Source: Bacteroidales bacterium (GTDB lineage: Bacteria > Bacteroidota > Bacteroidia > Bacteroidales > Muribaculaceae). Taken from it: DNA of 64,000 nucleotides. The stretch lies in assembly GCA_014800795.1 (NCBI GenBank), contig JAAVFL010000005.1, positions 96,595-160,594 of the forward strand, written 5' to 3'. The position numbers and the translations under genes were made by a program. This document shows positions 62,544-64,000 of the stretch, piece by piece (within the stretch, counting starts at the first letter, position 1; every line of letters starts with the position of its first letter). The notes under the pieces were generated by a model, which was given only the letters and a program-made list of their open reading frames with translations, was not told the DNA's origin and did no database searches.

Positions 62544-63245
62544 TCACCATCCCTGAATTATATATATTGCATTATTGACAAAGCTACCGGCATTATTGTC
62601 TGATCCATAAGTTGCACTGAATACAATGGTCATCACTCTAAGCCTCCCCGTTTTATTAGGTTTCAATATTATTTCGACCGTATCTGTATCTCCGTTAACA
62701 AAATATTGCAACCAATGGTCTTTTCCTGCCCAATAGCCTATGTTATGATCCTTTATTCTGCCACTATACATCGTCTGTCCTCCTCCATTCATCCAGTCAA
62801 GAGACGATCCTTTTCTATATCGTGCCATCTCTTCATCAGTCAAAAAATAATACACATCACCGGGGCTAACCAAATCTCTCAGTGTCAACTCAATATTGCC
62901 TCTTTCACTTTTAGTATACAGCAATCTATGAACAGCGCCCAATAAATGAGCGTTGTCCCGTGAAAGATAATCAATCTCAGGATTAAACTGTATTGTGACG
63001 TATCCTCCTGAAGCGGGGAAATAGTGAACTAAATCCTCGTCATGGAAAAACTTATTGCAGAAGGGTAAAAGAATTACGTCTGAAGAGTCTGTAGGAGAAG
63101 AAGCCAAATTATAATCCTCCGGAGTGTATTTTTTCCACCCTCTGTAATTCTGTTTGGGGGCAGACCGGCACATTGAAAAACCAATACCTGCAACAGTTGC
63201 AAAAACAAATGCTACCAAAAAATTCCAAAGCCTGTTCCGTCTCAT
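62544..63245 (-). CDS. Membrane-anchored BACON-like protein, tandem copy 1
   Basis: A 233-residue paralogue of the gene at 61804-62502: same anchor (LWNFLVAFVFATVAGIGFSMC), same PKQNYRGWKKYTPEDY segment, FFHDEDLVHYFPASGG and NPEIDYLSRDNA, and the same C-terminal beta module (VEIILKPNKTGRLRVMTIVF to NNAIYIIQGW). The middle differs most. The ATG at 63245 overlaps the end of the upstream lipoprotein gene by 4 nt, so the two are co-translated. The similarity at DNA level and shared flank show a tandem duplication. Function unknown; a surface-exposed binding role is possible. Confidence 0.65.
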   Translation of the reverse strand: MRRNRLWNFLVAFVFATVAGIGFSMCRSAPKQNYRGWKKYTPEDYNLASSPTDSSDVILLPFCNKFFHDEDLVHYFPASGGYVTIQFNPEIDYLSRDNAHLLGAVHRLLYTKSERGNIELTLRDLVSPGDVYYFLTDEEMARYRKGSSLDWMNGGGQTMYSGRIKDHNIGYWAGKDHWLQYFVNGDTDTVEIILKPNKTGRLRVMTIVFSATYGSDNNAGSFVNNAIYIIQGW

Positions 63246-63580
63246 CGCTGTACTCTCAGATATTGTCTGTCTTTTGTAAAGTCATATTTTTCCTTTGTAG
63301 TATCCCCTCCACGCGATCGGTCATTCATAATCGGCACTATTGGCGATGAAACATCTATTACTCTTCCGTATCCTCTTGATAATCCATGTGTAGATGATTC
63401 TTCTACAAGACTAGATGCATCTGTAGCTATCCTAAGAATATCTTCTACAGATCTCAAATCATCAAAAGTGTTTTCATATGGATCTTCTGTTCCATTTACT
63501 AACTCAGGCTCATCTTGTGAGCACGATATCAAAAATAATAACAAACAAGCTATAGTAACGTAATTACTCAGTCGTTTCAT
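63242..63580 (-). CDS. Small lipoprotein, possibly Spi-propeptide-like
   Basis: A 112-residue lipoprotein with a signal ending in LLFLISCSQDEP (lipobox LISC). The rest is polar. The stretch SVEDILRIATDASSLVEESSTHGLSRGYGRVIDVS and MNDRSRGGDTTKEKYDF resembles the inhibitory Spi/propeptide domain that precedes C10 (streptopain-type) peptidases in Bacteroides, but no peptidase follows. It could be a remnant of such a protein or a free inhibitor; the match is weak. It has its own -7 box at 63609 and overlaps the next gene by 4 nt. Confidence 0.5.
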   Translation of the reverse strand: MKRLSNYVTIACLLLFLISCSQDEPELVNGTEDPYENTFDDLRSVEDILRIATDASSLVEESSTHGLSRGYGRVIDVSSPIVPIMNDRSRGGDTTKEKYDFTKDRQYLRVQR

Positions 63581-63608
63581 GGTAAAATCAATTTAATGGA
63601 TTATATCG

Positions 63609-63616
63609 CAAAGATA
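63609..63616 (-). promoter_or_regulatory. -7 promoter box for the lipoprotein/BACON-like operon
   Basis: Reverse-strand TATCTTTG matches TAnnTTTG, 28 nt before the ATG at 63580. Confidence 0.6.
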
Positions 63617-63943
63617 GTGTTTTTTTGTTATAATCTATGTACAAAGGGGAAAGATGAAATTTTTCACTAAAAAGTGTAACTATTATTCTTCTCACTTCAA
63701 TCAAACGAACTTCTCCGTCCCCCTACTTCCTCTGAAGTTAAAAAGAGCAGGAGATCAGGAGAACGGGAGAGGGTATGGGTGGCGATACGGATTTTTTATT
63801 TGTCGGATTATTCTATAAACGAAGCACGCCCGGAAATGGCTTCGGGGCGTGCTTCGTTGTATGTGTTCAATAGAATAGATCTCTTTAACAAACCAAATTA
63901 ACCAAAATCTTTAACCTTAAAAACAATACCTTATAAGTAAGTC
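63617..63943. other. Intergenic region at the right edge
   Basis: It holds AT-rich DNA, a purine-rich GAGCAGGAGATCAGGAGAACGGGAG block (63745-63770) and the hairpin at 63818. The last 90 nt (AACAAACCAAATTAACCAAAA and similar A/C-rich words) look like the leader of a Bacteroidales gene that begins near the edge. No complete gene is visible. Confidence 0.5.
63818..63858. terminator. Hairpin terminator
   Basis: Perfect 14-bp arms AACGAAGCACGCCC (63818-63831) and GGGCGTGCTTCGTT (63845-63858) with a 13-nt loop. It may insulate the gene starting near the right edge. Confidence 0.75.
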
Positions 63944-64000
63944 ATGAAAATTATTACATATATGTTCAAAATAGATATTTTACACTTTCAACGGTATCTT
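63944..64000 (+). CDS. Possible 5' end of a gene cut by the window edge
   Basis: ATG at 63944 opens 19 codons to the window edge (MKIITYMFKIDILHFQRYL). It follows an A/C-rich leader like those in front of TonB-dependent receptor genes in Bacteroidales. There is too little sequence to name a product, and the frame may be chance. Confidence 0.25.
   Translation, partial: MKIITYMFKIDILHFQRYL

Overview
The window comes from a Bacteroidota chromosome, most likely order Bacteroidales and close to Muribaculaceae. This is inferred from Bacteroidota-type -7 promoter boxes (TAnnTTTG), type IX secretion components (PorV, PorZ), a pdxJ-exbB-exbD-tonB operon, an NtrC-like/LptE/SecG cluster, a fused SpmA/SpmB protein and secreted proteins ending in short beta-rich tails. 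It is almost all housekeeping chromosome: I see no insertion sequence, prophage, CRISPR array, tRNA or rRNA.

Layout. 0-2.4 kb: a 3' gene remnant at the left edge and a secreted GH99/71-like protein. 2.5-6.2 kb, forward: a FtsB/DivIC-like protein, a small membrane protein, dapB, lepB and a WbqC-like protein, ending in a bidirectional terminator. 6.3-14 kb, reverse: nadA, leuS, rdgB, porZ and an unknown gene. 13.98-14.39 kb: an AT-rich non-coding stretch with DnaA-box-like words and a 12-nt-period repeat, a candidate replication origin. 14.4-31.7 kb, all reverse: an outer-membrane protein; acyltransferase, sigma-54 activator, lptE, unknown gene and secG; a PCMD-type protein; YfhO, methyltransferase-like protein, xerD, porV and ispF; a lone receiver protein; a GH13 enzyme; a YgjP-type metalloprotease; nadK with a lone ACT-like protein.

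31.9-37.7 kb, forward: pdxJ-exbB-exbD-tonB, a glycosyltransferase and a TGS/uridine-kinase-like nucleoside kinase. 37.8-44.7 kb: a GxGYxYP protein with a small secreted partner (reverse), then three likely lipid A/LPS-modifying enzymes (InaA-type kinase, PAP2 phosphatase, phosphoethanolamine-transferase-like protein) around a divergent promoter. 44.9-61.7 kb, forward: SpmAB, ybeY, mnmG, apt, a cobalamin riboswitch controlling a DUF4465 (BtuH-like) protein, an SDR, a GH43 enzyme, an RlmL-type methyltransferase, purD, a membrane protein, pdxB, topA and a RluA-type synthase. 61.8-63.6 kb, reverse and AT-richer: a small lipoprotein and two tandem paralogues. The last 60 bases may start another gene.

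The strongest non-coding signals are a perfect parS site just after mnmG and a second 15/16 site 5 kb away, which suggest an origin-proximal region; the oriC-like repeat cluster; and the cobalamin riboswitch with a long leader holding mutually exclusive complementary segments. A conserved family of hairpin terminators and pyrimidine-rich leader repeats recur across the window.
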